Shown in pieces: positions 28,998-39,951 of a DNA stretch of 47,980 bases (position 1 is the stretch's first letter; each line of letters starts with the position of its first letter). A model generated the notes under the pieces. The model was not told the origin of the DNA. It ran no database searches and was given only the letters and a program-made list of their open reading frames with translations. The position numbers and the translations under genes were made by a program. The stretch is taken from assembly GCA_018830085.1 (NCBI GenBank), contig JAHJSR010000017.1, forward strand, positions 1 to 47,980. Reading direction: 5' to 3'. Source of the DNA: Patescibacteria group bacterium (GTDB lineage Bacteria > Patescibacteriota > Patescibacteriia > 2-12-FULL-60-25).

Positions 28998-29426
28998 AGT
29001 GGCATCCGAGATATGGACGTCTCTGACCCTGACAGTGGTCTTTGTAGACATGACGAGGGCGCTCTGGGAAGCCCCAGATAACGCAAAAGCCAGAAACTCA
29101 TAACCAAGTTATAACATGCGACATGTGAAGCGCAACGTAAAACGTAGTTATATGTTCCTGACCTCTGTGCGATTAATAATTTTTCAGAGGAATTTTTTAA
29201 ATGCTTTTTATGGCTACTCTTTACCAACCTCTTTTTATAAAATATTCAGGTTGGCTTATTACCGTCATTGACTCGCTTCAGGGAGGTTATGTTCATGGAA
29301 ATCACATTCGCAATGTGACTCTGCTTTTAGCAAGTATTTTATTACATGCTATCAGCGAACAACTTTCTCCCTGGGACGTTTAACGGGGGTACAAATTAAC
29401 TTTTTGTTTTTATATCTGACGAATTC
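28998..29426 (-). promoter_or_regulatory. Candidate structured RNA leader between rpsJ and rplC
   Basis: Seven or more perfect inverted repeats in a ~430-nt gap inside an otherwise tightly packed operon (details in findings). Confidence 0.55.
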
Positions 29427-29783
29427 TTATGACATTTTTATCTCTACATCCACACCAGACGGTAAATTCAAACTCGTAAGTGCATCAATAGTCTTGGCAC
29501 TTGCCTCAACTATATCTACAATGCGCTTGTGAATTCTCATTTCAAACTGCTCACGAGCATTTTTATAAACGAAAGTCGAACGATTTACTGTCCACTTACG
29601 TTTTTCCGTTGGCAAAGGGACGGGACCAATCACGCTAGCACCGGTTCTTTCTGCAGTCTCGATAATCGTACGCGTAGCTTGATCAATAATTTTATGATCG
29701 TACGCTCTTATCTTGATGCGAATTCTTGCAACAGCATCCTTAGTTGCTTTTGCTGTTTTCTTTGTAGTCGCTGCTTCTGTCAT
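29427..29783 (-). CDS. rpsJ: Ribosomal protein S10 (start at MTEAATTKK)
   Basis: [38 protein letters not shown]. Confidence 0.95.
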   Translation of the reverse strand: MTEAATTKKTAKATKDAVARIRIKIRAYDHKIIDQATRTIIETAERTGASVIGPVPLPTEKRKWTVNRSTFVYKNAREQFEMRIHKRIVDIVEASAKTIDALTSLNLPSGVDVEIKMS

Positions 29784-29801
29784 GATCGTTCCCGTCCCTC
29801 T

Positions 29802-29840
29802 CAGTGCTTGCCGATCCTGTGGGATACGGACCAAGCACTG
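29802..29840 (-). promoter_or_regulatory. Stable hairpin in tuf-rpsJ intergenic RNA
   Basis: CAGTGCTTG (29802-29810) / CAAGCACTG (29832-29840), inner CCG-ATCC / GGAT-A-CGG; no T tract. Confidence 0.6.
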
Positions 29841-29866
29841 ATGAAACGGAGTGCAAAGTTCAATAT

Positions 29867-31057
29867 TTACTTAATAATTTGTGTTACAACACCTGCACCG
29901 ACAGTTCTACCACCTTCACGGATAGCAAAACGCATCTTTTCTTCCATGGCCACAGGAGTAATTAATTTAACTATAATCTTAACTTCATCACCAGGTTGAA
30001 CCATCGCTACACCTTCAGCGAGTTGGACTTCACCTGTAACATCAGTTGTACGAATATAAAACTGTGGTTTATAACCTGACACAAATGGCTTATGACGTCC
30101 ACCCTCATCTTTTGTCAAAGCATAAATCTGTGCTTCAAACTCACTATGTGGAGTAATTGTACCCGTCTTAGCCAAAACTTGACCACGTTGTATATCTTCT
30201 TTACGAATACCGCGCAAAAGTAAACCAGCATTATCACCAGCTCTGCCTTCTTGTAATGATTTGTTAAACATTTCGATACCAGTAACAACTGTTTTACGGG
30301 TTTCGCCTAAACCAACTATTTCAACCTCATCATTAACTTTGATTATGCCACGATCAATACGACCAGTAACAACTGTTCCACGACCTTCGATTGAAAATAC
30401 ATCTTCAATTGGCATCATAAAATCCTTATCAGTATCACGCACAGGTTCTGGAATATACTCATCCAATTTAGCCATCAAATCTAATACTGGTTTAGAAGCT
30501 TCAGGATCGGTTGGATTTTCCAAAGCTTTTAAAGCTGAACCACGAATAACAGGTGTGTTATCACCGTCAAATTCGTATTTCTTTAAAAGTTCACGAACCT
30601 CATCCTCAACCAAATCAATCAATTCAGGATCGTCAACCATGTCAATTTTGTTTAAAAATACTACGATTGCAGGTACACCAACCTGACGAGCTAACAAAAT
30701 GTGCTCGCGAGTCTGAGGCATAACGCCATCAGTTGCAGCGACAACCAAAATAGCACCGTCCATCTGGGCAGCACCAGTAATCATGTTCTTAATATAATCA
30801 GCGTGTCCTGGACAATCTACGTGAGCATAGTGACGATTCGCTGTCTCATACTCTACGTGAGCTGTTGCAATTGTAATACCACGTGATCTTGACTCTGGAG
30901 CTTTGTCCAAAGCATCAACACGTTTTTCATCTGCCACAAAACCCTGTCCCGCTAAAACTTTTAAAATCGCAGCGGTCAGTGTTGTCTTGCCATGATCTAC
31001 GTGTCCGATAGTACCTACGTTCACGTGAGGCTTATTACGTTCAAATGTTACGGCCAT
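29867..31057 (-). CDS. tuf: Elongation factor Tu
   Basis: [37 protein letters not shown]; start at [13 protein letters not shown]. Confidence 0.98.
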   Translation of the reverse strand: MAVTFERNKPHVNVGTIGHVDHGKTTLTAAILKVLAGQGFVADEKRVDALDKAPESRSRGITIATAHVEYETANRHYAHVDCPGHADYIKNMITGAAQMDGAILVVAATDGVMPQTREHILLARQVGVPAIVVFLNKIDMVDDPELIDLVEDEVRELLKKYEFDGDNTPVIRGSALKALENPTDPEASKPVLDLMAKLDEYIPEPVRDTDKDFMMPIEDVFSIEGRGTVVTGRIDRGIIKVNDEVEIVGLGETRKTVVTGIEMFNKSLQEGRAGDNAGLLLRGIRKEDIQRGQVLAKTGTITPHSEFEAQIYALTKDEGGRHKPFVSGYKPQFYIRTTDVTGEVQLAEGVAMVQPGDEVKIIVKLITPVAMEEKMRFAIREGGRTVGAGVVTQIIK

Positions 31058-31183
31058 ATTGACTTCATTTAGTGCGTTTTCCGCAGCCTTCATTAGTTAC
31101 AGGCTAGCGGTCATCCGTGTACGCAATAGGCATACAGGATAATGACGCGTTTTTAAGTAATTAAAAGTTAAAAAGCAGAAACG

Positions 31184-31212
31184 ACTATAACACCCCTTTT
31201 AAAAATATGCAA
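31184..31212 (-). promoter_or_regulatory. Putative promoter of tuf-rpsJ-S10 operon
   Basis: Minus strand TTGCAT-N17-TATAGT. Confidence 0.5.
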
Positions 31213-31219
31213 GAGCTAA

Positions 31220-31624
31220 CTACTTTTTAGATTGATCCTCCAAAGGCTCAAAATAGAAACGATCTTCAAGTGGAACGCCCTTATCTACCACCTGCTCCCG
31301 CGAGTCTTGATAGCTCTCTACAATTTCTGTTTTAATTTTTTCGCCATTTTGAGCCAAATTTTGCGTTTCAGGCTCCATCTCATCTATAAATTCAAAAGCC
31401 CCAGCCGCACGCTCATCCGGTTCACCTTGGCGCATTTCGACGTCCTCAGGCACAAACGATATAGAATCAAATTCCTCATCTTCAATTCCCTCAAATTCCT
31501 CATTAATGAGCATTTCATAATGATCTAATGGCATCAACACAAAAGGATCATCACCTTCCTGATCCGCTATTATAATCGGCATTTCTAGCCTTTTTGCAGA
31601 ACGCAATAATTTTTTCCATGACAT
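31220..31624 (-). CDS. Hypothetical acidic protein with Phd/YefM-like N-terminal pattern
   Basis: PIIIADQEGDDPFVLMPLDHYEMLI resembles the PVxIxxxGxPxxVLxxxxxYxxL antitoxin fold pattern; acidic C-terminus. Confidence 0.6.
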   Translation of the reverse strand: MSWKKLLRSAKRLEMPIIIADQEGDDPFVLMPLDHYEMLINEEFEGIEDEEFDSISFVPEDVEMRQGEPDERAAGAFEFIDEMEPETQNLAQNGEKIKTEIVESYQDSREQVVDKGVPLEDRFYFEPLEDQSKK

Positions 31625-31707
31625 ATTATGCTAAGTTCACCATGCCTGCATAAAATAATCAAATACCAATAATTCAATCAACCAAACACTCACAAATAGC
31701 TAATTTT

Positions 31708-33237
31708 CTAATAACACCCTACAGGTAATCTATCTGGCTCTGGCCTAATGTAATACAGTCTCGCAGAACCCTTTTCCAACTGATCCTTCTCAATCATGTC
31801 ATATCCATTACCCGCCACGTCAAAAATTGCATATTGACCAGGCTCATAAACACCAACTAACAGCATGTAATGCGCTGAATATTTTCTACACTGAGGTCTA
31901 CCATCGGCAGTACAATAAGTATCTGGAGAAGAAACCTGAGACCGTCGTGACTTTTTAAAAACAACACAATTTTCACAACTAAAAATAATAGGCTTCCCTT
32001 TTCTTAAAACATCTTCTACTTTTTCCAAATCCAAAGAACTTATACTATTATCCAAGGTAAAATCAGACCAACGTTCAAAAACCACAGGATCAGTTGGATC
32101 AAAACCACCATAATTACAATTACGTTTACCTTGAGCCGAAAAATACTCCACAACATCCAAAGGAGTTATTCTTTCCCCATAACTAGCCAACACTGATGCT
32201 AAAGCCGCTGCTCCATTACCCGCAGTGCAGATAGGTAAACAACAAGGCGCATCAGCTTGCTCACGAATAACCCTTTCTGCAGCCTGTTCCGGAACGCAGG
32301 TTGGCTTATTCCCACTTGGCTTGGTTTTCCAATTATCATCGCACTGAGAATAAAAACTCATTCTATCAATAGTACAACCATTAGAACTTTGTAAACTTGA
32401 TGAATCTATGGATGACGATTGATTTCCACCAACCAAATTGCCACGACTATCCAAATTAACCGAACCCAAGTTGCGTTTAAACTCTGCCCGTTCAATCTCT
32501 GGAAATTTTATTGCATCTAATTTTAAAGTTTGCGGATTAACATTAGCCAATATCGCGTAAGCGCCTACCAATATAATCAAACCCAAAAGTGCATCTATCA
32601 TTTTTTTCTTAGCATCAGATACCTGCAATCCCGTCGCTCCCAACATGTATAAAAATCCACCATAAATAAACATTATCGCAGATGCTATCAATCCAATGCC
32701 CAAAATATATTTGTAAAAACCTTGTATGTACTGTGCTAAAAATGGAATCACTAAGCATTTTTTCCCCTCACAATCCTCATATTGTGGTTGAGTTGAAAAA
32801 TTTACACCAGGAATGTCAACCATTAAATCCGGCACAACAAAACTTTTATCATCAATGCCTGTAGCAGCTTCTCTAAAAACACTACCCGCTGTTCTAACAG
32901 CATCTAGTAAAGTTCCTGCCTCTGGATCAATCCCCTTCTCCTTTAAATCCAAAATTATTTGGTCATACTTGCCACTTTGAATGCAGCACATCTTTCCAAC
33001 ACCGCAAGTGATTCTGGTTAATGCTTTAAAATTTGGCGGACAACCATCCGGAGTCAGCGCCAAACCCGCAGCGCTAACCAAACGAAGATCAGGTAAACAA
33101 ACAGTACCCTTATCACTATAATCGGAACACTGAACAATTTCTTCTGCGTTAACAACAAAAATCGATGACAAAAAAAACAACACTGCAGTAAAAATTATTG
33201 CACTCAACTTCCACATCTTGCTTATCTTTTTTATCAC
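31708..33237 (-). CDS. Secreted/membrane protein: VirB2/TrbC-like two-TM unit fused to putative C39-like peptidase domain
   Basis: Signal-like N-terminus, Cys-rich segment, GGFLYMLGATGLQVSDAKKKMIDALLGLIILVGAYAILANVNP, then CLPICTAGNGAAALASVLASYG...HYMLLVGVYEPGQYAIFDVAGNGYDMIEKDQL. Confidence 0.7.
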   Translation of the reverse strand: MIKKISKMWKLSAIIFTAVLFFLSSIFVVNAEEIVQCSDYSDKGTVCLPDLRLVSAAGLALTPDGCPPNFKALTRITCGVGKMCCIQSGKYDQIILDLKEKGIDPEAGTLLDAVRTAGSVFREAATGIDDKSFVVPDLMVDIPGVNFSTQPQYEDCEGKKCLVIPFLAQYIQGFYKYILGIGLIASAIMFIYGGFLYMLGATGLQVSDAKKKMIDALLGLIILVGAYAILANVNPQTLKLDAIKFPEIERAEFKRNLGSVNLDSRGNLVGGNQSSSIDSSSLQSSNGCTIDRMSFYSQCDDNWKTKPSGNKPTCVPEQAAERVIREQADAPCCLPICTAGNGAAALASVLASYGERITPLDVVEYFSAQGKRNCNYGGFDPTDPVVFERWSDFTLDNSISSLDLEKVEDVLRKGKPIIFSCENCVVFKKSRRSQVSSPDTYCTADGRPQCRKYSAHYMLLVGVYEPGQYAIFDVAGNGYDMIEKDQLEKGSARLYYIRPEPDRLPVGCY

Positions 33238-33280
33238 TTAAACATTTTACCAAATAAACCCAGTCTGGTCATTAGCAAAA

Positions 33281-33306
33281 TTAAAACCCTGTATTTCTAC
33301 AGGGCT
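33281..33306 (-). terminator. Terminator of fusA
   Basis: CCCTGTAGAAATACAGGGTTTTAATTTT on the minus strand. Confidence 0.75.
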
Positions 33307-33323
33307 TTAATCTAAATTTAAAT

Positions 33324-35405
33324 TTATTTCTTTGCCTTACCTTCGATCAATTCTTGCTGAACACTGGCCGGAACCGGAGCGTAGTGATCAAACTCCATAG
33401 AGTTTGAACCACGGCCCTGTGTCATAGAACGTAAAGCTGTTGCATATCCAAACATCTCAGCCAAAGGAACCTCTGCATCAATGACCTTTGATTCATTACG
33501 CTCTTCCATGGATTGGATTTGACCACGCTTAGAGTTAAGATCCCCCATAACATCACCCATATATTCTTCAGGGACAATAACCTCTACTTTTTCAATCGGT
33601 TCTAAAATTGACATGCCAGCTTTTTCACAAGCAGCTTTAAATGCCATTGATGCTGCAATTTTAAATGCCGCTTCCGATGAATCAACATCATGATAAGAAC
33701 CATCATAAACCGTAGCTTTGATATCCAAAATCGGATAACCAGCAACAACGCCACGTTGCATTGCTTCCTGAATTCCTTTGTTGATCGGCTGAATAAACTC
33801 ACGAGGGATTACACCGCCTTTGATATCATTAACAAATTCATAACCCGTACCACGTTCAGTAGGTTCAACTTTTAACCAACAATGACCATATTGACCACGA
33901 CCACCCGACTGACGCACAAACTTTCCTTCACCTTCAGCAGCGCCTTTAATGGCTTCTTTATAAGCAACCTGAGGTTTACCAACATTAGCTTCAACACCAA
34001 ATTCACGCTTCATGCGATCAACAATAATTTCCAAATGCAACTCACCCATACCGGAAATAATTGTCTGAAGAGTTTCTTCATCTGTGCGAATATGAAACGA
34101 TGGATCTTCTTCCGCAAGCTTTTGGAAAGCGATACCCATTTTTTCTTGATCAACTTTTGTTTTTGGTTCAACCGCAATGTCAATAACAGGTTCTGGAATT
34201 GTAATTGTTTCTAAGAGTAATTGATGTTCCTCATCACACAATGTATGACCAGTAAAAGTTTCTTTCAATCCCACAGCTGCAGCAATATCTCCGGAATAAA
34301 CCTGATCCACTTCCTCGCGATCATTAGCATGCATACGAACAATACGACCAATGCGTTCTCTTTTTCCGGTTGTCGCATTATAAACATAAGAACCTGATGC
34401 CAATGTTCCAGAATAAACCCTAAAGAAAACTAATTTACCGACATAAGGATCAGACATGACCTTAAAAGCCAAAGCTGCAAATGGTTCGTTATCATCGGCT
34501 TTACGCTCTAATATTTTTTCCGGATTATCAATATCAGTACCAGTAATTGGAGGAACATCTAATGGAGATGGTAAGTAATGCACAACAGCATCAAGCAAAA
34601 ACTGTACTCCTTTATTCTTTAAAGCCGATCCACACATGATTGGAAACAAATCCATATTCAAAACAGCTTTACGTAAAGCCGCACGAATCTCATCAACAGT
34701 AAGTTCTTCACCGGCCAAGTATTTATTCATCAAAACCTCATCAGTTTCTGACAAAGCCTCTAAAAATTCATTTCGCCATTTTTTGGCCTCATCTAACATT
34801 TCTGCAGGTATTTCTGATTCTTCAATCTGTGTTCCCATTTCATCTAAGTACATCTCGGCCTTCATGGTTATAAGATCAATAATACCTTTAAAATTAGCCT
34901 CAGTTCCTATAGGCAATTGAATTGGATATGCACGCTTAGCTAATCTATTGCGTATAGATTCAATATCTTTATAAAAATCAGCTCCCATGCGATCCAATTT
35001 ATTTACAAAACACATGCGTGGAACTTTATATTTATCAGCCTGACGCCATACAGTTTCCGATTGAGGCTCAACACCAGCAACACCATCAAAAACGGTCACA
35101 GCTCCATCAAGAACACGCAATGAGCGTTGCACCTCAATAGTAAAATCAATGTGTCCTGGAGTATCAATTAAATTCATTCGGCAACCCTTCCAAAAACAAG
35201 TTGTTGCAGCAGAGGTAATTGTAATACCGCGTTCCTGTTCTTGTGCCATCCAATCCATGGTAGCTTCACCTTCATGAACCTCACCAATTTTATGTTTACG
35301 GCCTGTATAAAAAAGCACGCGCTCAGAAACGGTCGTTTTGCCCGCATCAATGTGGGCTATAATCCCGAAGTTTCGGGTGTCTTTGAGAGAATATTCTCTA
35401 GGCAT
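33324..35405 (-). CDS. fusA: Elongation factor G
   Basis: [39 protein letters not shown]. Confidence 0.98.
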   Translation of the reverse strand: MPREYSLKDTRNFGIIAHIDAGKTTVSERVLFYTGRKHKIGEVHEGEATMDWMAQEQERGITITSAATTCFWKGCRMNLIDTPGHIDFTIEVQRSLRVLDGAVTVFDGVAGVEPQSETVWRQADKYKVPRMCFVNKLDRMGADFYKDIESIRNRLAKRAYPIQLPIGTEANFKGIIDLITMKAEMYLDEMGTQIEESEIPAEMLDEAKKWRNEFLEALSETDEVLMNKYLAGEELTVDEIRAALRKAVLNMDLFPIMCGSALKNKGVQFLLDAVVHYLPSPLDVPPITGTDIDNPEKILERKADDNEPFAALAFKVMSDPYVGKLVFFRVYSGTLASGSYVYNATTGKRERIGRIVRMHANDREEVDQVYSGDIAAAVGLKETFTGHTLCDEEHQLLLETITIPEPVIDIAVEPKTKVDQEKMGIAFQKLAEEDPSFHIRTDEETLQTIISGMGELHLEIIVDRMKREFGVEANVGKPQVAYKEAIKGAAEGEGKFVRQSGGRGQYGHCWLKVEPTERGTGYEFVNDIKGGVIPREFIQPINKGIQEAMQRGVVAGYPILDIKATVYDGSYHDVDSSEAAFKIAASMAFKAACEKAGMSILEPIEKVEVIVPEEYMGDVMGDLNSKRGQIQSMEERNESKVIDAEVPLAEMFGYATALRSMTQGRGSNSMEFDHYAPVPASVQQELIEGKAKK

Positions 35406-35426
35406 ATGATAAATTTATTTTCAGAT

Positions 35427-35459
35427 AAAAAAGAGGACAGAAAATCAGACCTCTTTTTT
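35427..35459 (-). terminator. Terminator/attenuator between rpsG and fusA
   Basis: AAAAAAGAGG ... CCTCTTTTTT inverted repeat with T tract. Confidence 0.65.
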
Positions 35460-35499
35460 GGCTTTAAAATTTAAATGAATCTCCTACATCATCCATAAT

Positions 35500-35967
35500 T
35501 TAACGGGCAAAGTGAGCAAAAGCACGATTAGCTTCTGCCATACGTTGTACATCTTGCTTCTTTTTTACTGCATCGCCTTGATTTTCCGCAGCTGCTAATA
35601 ATTCAGAAGCTAGCTTTTCTGCCATTGGTTTACCTTTTTTAGCTCTTGCTGCAGTGATAATCCAACGAAAAGCTAATTGCTGACGTCTATCGGCTCTTAC
35701 CTGTAAAGGAATTTGATAGTTTGCACCACCAACCCTACGGGACTTAACCTCAAGTAATGGCGACACATTCTTCAAAGCCTCTTCAAAAACTTCCATTGCT
35801 GGCTTTTTCATTTTTTCCTCTAGTTGATCTAAAGCTGTATAAACTATTTTTTGTGCCGTATTCTTTTTACCGCGCTCCATCACATAGTTTATAAATTTTG
35901 CAATTGATACCGAACTATATTTCGGATCTGGCAAAATACTTCTACTTGGTGCTTGCTTTCCACGCAT
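35500..35967 (-). CDS. rpsG: Ribosomal protein S7
   Basis: [19 protein letters not shown]..., [17 protein letters not shown]. Confidence 0.97.
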   Translation of the reverse strand: MRGKQAPSRSILPDPKYSSVSIAKFINYVMERGKKNTAQKIVYTALDQLEEKMKKPAMEVFEEALKNVSPLLEVKSRRVGGANYQIPLQVRADRRQQLAFRWIITAARAKKGKPMAEKLASELLAAAENQGDAVKKKQDVQRMAEANRAFAHFAR

Positions 35968-35983
35968 AAATATTCAAATTAAT

Positions 35984-36415
35984 TTAGGAGCTTTTGGCTT
36001 CCTTAGGTTTCTTAGCTCCATACAATGACCTACTACGCTTTCTATTCTGTACACCCTGAGTATCATAAACACCACGTACGATATGATATCTAACACCCGG
36101 AAGATCTTTAACTCTTCCACCACGAATCATAACGATTGAGTGCTCCTGTAAATTATGACCTTCACCAGGAATATAAGCTGATACTTCTGTTCCATTAGAA
36201 AGACGAATACGAGCAATTTTGCGCATTGCCGAGTTAGGCTTTTTTGGAGTCATTGTGGTCACCTTAACACACACACCACGTTTAAACGGGCTACCCTTAG
36301 GGAGTTCTGTGCGCTTACGATGCAATGAATCACGCGTATATTGCATGGCCGGGCTCTTTGATTTGACCTTGGCCGATCGACGAGGACGTCGTACAAGTTG
36401 GTTATATGTAGGCAT
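35984..36415 (-). CDS. rpsL: Ribosomal protein S12
   Basis: [12 protein letters not shown]..., [36 protein letters not shown]. Confidence 0.98.
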   Translation of the reverse strand: MPTYNQLVRRPRRSAKVKSKSPAMQYTRDSLHRKRTELPKGSPFKRGVCVKVTTMTPKKPNSAMRKIARIRLSNGTEVSAYIPGEGHNLQEHSIVMIRGGRVKDLPGVRYHIVRGVYDTQGVQNRKRSRSLYGAKKPKEAKSS

Positions 36416-36428
36416 GTTTGTGCCGCGA

Positions 36429-36457
36429 AATATACCAAGACCCCGTTTTTACGTCAA
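36429..36457 (-). promoter_or_regulatory. Promoter of rpsL-rpsG(-fusA)
   Basis: Minus strand TTGACG-N17-TATATT, -10 ends 13 nt before the ATG. Confidence 0.65.
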
Positions 36458-36543
36458 GTTTGCCAATTATCCCACAATGCCCGATATAAAAACTCCATTT
36501 TTAATAAATAAAATTACAACCTATTTTTATGCCTCTATATAAA

Positions 36544-36572
36544 CAAAAAATCGCAATCTCCTGCTTGCGATA
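36544..36572 (-). terminator. Terminator of the 36597 gene
   Basis: ATCGCAA GCAGGAGA TTGCGATTTTTTG on the minus strand. Confidence 0.75.
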
Positions 36573-36596
36573 ATGTATTTTTAACTATGTAATCTT

Positions 36597-38099
36597 TTAC
36601 ACAGGCAATAACCTTGGATCTGCCAATCTGGGTAAAATGACTGTTAGTAACAATATCAACACACCTGTAAGCAATATCATATACGCAACATATTCTGACC
36701 ATTTTCGTTTTAAACGCAAAATCACAAAAAACAAAACACAACCCAACAATATTATTGCCAATGGTACAAAAACCTTAAATATAATCGCGAGAATTCCACC
36801 CAATATTAGCCACAAACCCATTACTTGCCACAATACAAATACTGACTCATTTTTTAGTTTATATCTAGCGTAAAAATACAAAGCCTGAAAAAAAGAAAAC
36901 ACACCAACCAAGCTAGTAAGTGAAACATCGGAGTCCGCGCCACGCCTAACAAATTGAAACGATAAAAATGATAAACCCAAAGCCAATAAATACTCTTTTA
37001 ACCAAAAAAATTTTTCATCAATATTCATCAATGCATCACCTGCCACCAAATATGCAAAACTCAAAAAAACCAAAGCGGCACCAAAAACAGGCCAACCCAA
37101 TATAAATGAACCAAAAAGGTAAAAAAACAATAACCAATTACTATTTTCATTTTGCTTATTAGCCCAAACCCTCCATAAAAATAAACCACTAATAACTACT
37201 ATCATAAAAACAACCACTGACGAAAAATCCATTAATACCCAATCCGACCTACCCAAACCTATTCCAACACCTAATAACATAGCAAAACTAACCCAACTAA
37301 AAACCTTCAGCAATCCATCCGTAATCATTATTCGCACAAAACCGACAAACTCATCTTTTGATAACAACCCCCAAACAATAAAATCTATCAAAAAAACCCA
37401 AGAAATATTAAATAAATGAACCGAATTAACAGCTTGTCCGCCAAAACCAGTGAACCATCTTATGAGTTGCGCATTGTTCCAATAAGAATTTAAAGTCAAA
37501 GATCCCAACTCCGAAATGATCTGTCCACTAAACCCTAAACCATTAACCAAAAGAACCAAAAGCAAAATCATGCTTGGTATTAAAAAAAAGATATTAATCG
37601 CCAAACACAAAGCCATACCCACAATCACGCCCGAGAAAATATCCTCATTTTCTTTATATTCTTTATATGCAAACACAACCGAAACTCCCCATGCAAAACC
37701 TCTAAGCATTGCATCAGGACCAATAGAAAAAGGAAAAAAACCAAAAGAAACTAGATACTGAGCAATACCCGATACAGATAATTGCGAACTCACAAGATCC
37801 CTCCCCCAAAAACCAAGCAAATATACTATTAATGCAATCCCTAAACCAACAATTACTGGATTTTGATACAAATTCCAATCCAACGCGTCTACCTTTTTAA
37901 AAACATATTTTCTTATTACTACTACCGAAAAGATACCACCTAAATATAGCAATGGATACCATAAAAAAATCTCCAAAGGGTTGGGTGATGACACACCTCT
38001 AAGAAATGATCCCAAAAAATATATCACCACCGATCCAATAACAAGAACCGGTAATAACGATATATTTACTCCGTTTTTCCAAATACCACTTTTTATCAT
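36597..38099 (-). CDS. Large polytopic membrane protein, unknown
   Basis: 500 aa with many hydrophobic helices; overlaps the 38096 gene. Confidence 0.75.
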   Translation of the reverse strand: MIKSGIWKNGVNISLLPVLVIGSVVIYFLGSFLRGVSSPNPLEIFLWYPLLYLGGIFSVVVIRKYVFKKVDALDWNLYQNPVIVGLGIALIVYLLGFWGRDLVSSQLSVSGIAQYLVSFGFFPFSIGPDAMLRGFAWGVSVVFAYKEYKENEDIFSGVIVGMALCLAINIFFLIPSMILLLVLLVNGLGFSGQIISELGSLTLNSYWNNAQLIRWFTGFGGQAVNSVHLFNISWVFLIDFIVWGLLSKDEFVGFVRIMITDGLLKVFSWVSFAMLLGVGIGLGRSDWVLMDFSSVVVFMIVVISGLFLWRVWANKQNENSNWLLFFYLFGSFILGWPVFGAALVFLSFAYLVAGDALMNIDEKFFWLKEYLLALGLSFLSFQFVRRGADSDVSLTSLVGVFSFFQALYFYARYKLKNESVFVLWQVMGLWLILGGILAIIFKVFVPLAIILLGCVLFFVILRLKRKWSEYVAYMILLTGVLILLLTVILPRLADPRLLPV

Positions 38100-38761
38100 A
38101 AAGCAAAAACTGACTGTAAATCAAAAATCTTTAATATCCAATACAAAGGTTTATTTAATACTAAACTAATAATACCAACTCCCAAGGTAATATCAACTAA
38201 AATCAAACCCATTAATACCCAAGGCCCATATTGTTCTATTTGCCTCCTTAATGTAAACCATTTATTCTCGTGCAAAATTGCAAAAAGCAATTTTGAACCG
38301 TCTAGCGGTGGCAGTGGTATTAAATTAAATAACATTAAAGCCGCATTAATAAAAAAACTAAATCCTAAAAAAACTATCAAATAATTATTCCATCCCAAGG
38401 CTGGGGCAAAACCCTTTAACAACAAAGCCGAAATAACCAATAAAATTAAATTACTAACTGGGCCAGCTAACGCTATTAAAACTTCACCCCAATGTCGATA
38501 TTTTACATAATTAGGATTATATGGAACCGGTTTACCCCAACCAAAATGTACAAACACCAAAGCCAACAAACCAAATAAATCCACATGCGCAAAAGGATTT
38601 AAAGTCAATCTACCCATCCTCTTTGCTGTCTGATCACCTAAAAAATTAGCTGCCAAAGCATGAGAAAACTCATGTACAGACAAGGCGACAAGTACACTCA
38701 CTATCCAAAGTATAAAAACCAAAGGATTGCTAAACAATGTAAATAAAGACATATAAAGCAC
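38096..38761 (-). CDS. Site-2 protease family (M50) membrane metalloprotease
   Basis: [13 protein letters not shown] (HExxH) and [14 protein letters not shown] (NPxPxxDG-like). Confidence 0.92.
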   Translation of the reverse strand: MLYMSLFTLFSNPLVFILWIVSVLVALSVHEFSHALAANFLGDQTAKRMGRLTLNPFAHVDLFGLLALVFVHFGWGKPVPYNPNYVKYRHWGEVLIALAGPVSNLILLVISALLLKGFAPALGWNNYLIVFLGFSFFINAALMLFNLIPLPPLDGSKLLFAILHENKWFTLRRQIEQYGPWVLMGLILVDITLGVGIISLVLNKPLYWILKIFDLQSVFAL

Positions 38762-38800
38762 ATTATAACAGACCCGCGAGATGATTACAGAGATTTGCTC

Positions 38801-38829
38801 TTGTCAATTCTTGCGGATTCAGTTATTAT
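38801..38829 (+). promoter_or_regulatory. Promoter of rpmB
   Basis: TTGTCA-N17-TATTAT; -10 ends 13 nt before the ATG. Confidence 0.65.
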
Positions 38830-38842
38830 ACGCGCAATCAAT

Positions 38843-39106
38843 ATGTCACGAACATGCGAACTTACCGGAAAAAGGGCTAATGTAGCCAATAACCGCAGTC
38901 ACTCCAACCGCGCAACCAAGCGCGTACAAGGCGTTAATCTACAAACACGCCGTATTGGTGGTGTAAAAATCAAGCTATCTTCAAAAGCATTAAAAACAAT
39001 CAAAAAAATTCAAGCAATTGATAGAGGTGAGATTTTAACCAAACGAGCTAAGAAAAAGGCTAAAACCGCAGCCCGCCAAGAACAAGCAGCCAAAGCAAAA
39101 AAATAA
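38843..39106 (+). CDS. rpmB: Ribosomal protein L28
   Basis: [27 protein letters not shown]. Confidence 0.95.
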   Translation: MSRTCELTGKRANVANNRSHSNRATKRVQGVNLQTRRIGGVKIKLSSKALKTIKKIQAIDRGEILTKRAKKKAKTAARQEQAAKAKK

Positions 39107-39128
39107 AAAAGCCGTAAGGCTTTTTTTA
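39105..39128 (+). terminator. Terminator of rpmB
   Basis: AAAAAAGCC GTAA GGCTTTTTTT. Confidence 0.85.
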
Positions 39129-39146
39129 GTACTAATTTTATTATTC

Positions 39147-39950
39147 TTACATTTTACGCTCCACTGTTTTATTAATAATCTCAAAAGCTTGCTCAGGCGT
39201 ATCAACAAGTTTAATTAATTCCAAATCTTTTTTTGCGATAAATTTATTTTTTTCCAACAATGTATCCTCGATCCAATCCAACAAAGGCTGCCAATAATCC
39301 TTTCCAATAAATATACATGGAACATCTTTAGGCACCTTGCCGGTCTGAACCAAAGTCAACATCTCAAAAGCCTCATCCATTGTTCCAAATCCACCAGGAA
39401 AAAAAACATAGGCTTGAGCCGACGCTGATAGCATTACCTTGCGTGTAAAAAAATAATGAAACCCTATTGCTCTTGTAACATATTCATTTCTACGCTGCGT
39501 TGTTGGTAATTCAATATCCAATCCAACCGATTCACCACCGCCTTGTATCGCACCCTTATTACCTGCCTCCATGATACCCGGTCCTCCCCCGGTTATAACC
39601 GTATAACCAGCTTTTGCACACATCTTACCCAATGACACCGCATGCTTATAATATTTACTATTTTTTGATATTCGCGCGCTTCCAAAAAAAGTAACTTCAT
39701 TTTTTAAATCAGACAGAAACTCAAAACCCTCAATAAATTCTGCAATAATTCTAAAAATTCTCCAATAGACATTCTCCGTAAAAGGCTTCTCCTCCATTTG
39801 TACACACTTATTATCAGGTGAGCATATCCAACGCACAAATCTATCATTATTCTCTGCTAATTTTTTAGCACGATTCTCATATCCATTACTCTTATAAAAC
39901 GGCCTTTGTGGCTTTACAATTTTTTTTGCTTTCTTCTTTGATATTGGCAT
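39147..39950 (-). CDS. LOG-family protein (lysine decarboxylase-like fold)
   Basis: GGGPGIMEAGNKGA and PGGFGTMDEAFE motifs. Confidence 0.92.
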   Translation of the reverse strand: MPISKKKAKKIVKPQRPFYKSNGYENRAKKLAENNDRFVRWICSPDNKCVQMEEKPFTENVYWRIFRIIAEFIEGFEFLSDLKNEVTFFGSARISKNSKYYKHAVSLGKMCAKAGYTVITGGGPGIMEAGNKGAIQGGGESVGLDIELPTTQRRNEYVTRAIGFHYFFTRKVMLSASAQAYVFFPGGFGTMDEAFEMLTLVQTGKVPKDVPCIFIGKDYWQPLLDWIEDTLLEKNKFIAKKDLELIKLVDTPEQAFEIINKTVERKM

Positions 39951-39951
39951 A

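Noticed and set aside
29201-29383. 60-aa plus-strand ORF with SD-like AGAGGAA between rplC and rpsJ
   Set aside because: Antisense to the operon and built across several inverted repeats; better explained as open frame within a structured RNA leader.
31220-31624. Toxin-antitoxin call from Phd/YefM-like N-terminus
   Set aside because: No adjacent small toxin gene (neighbours are tuf and a large secreted protein); similarity covers only a short pattern.
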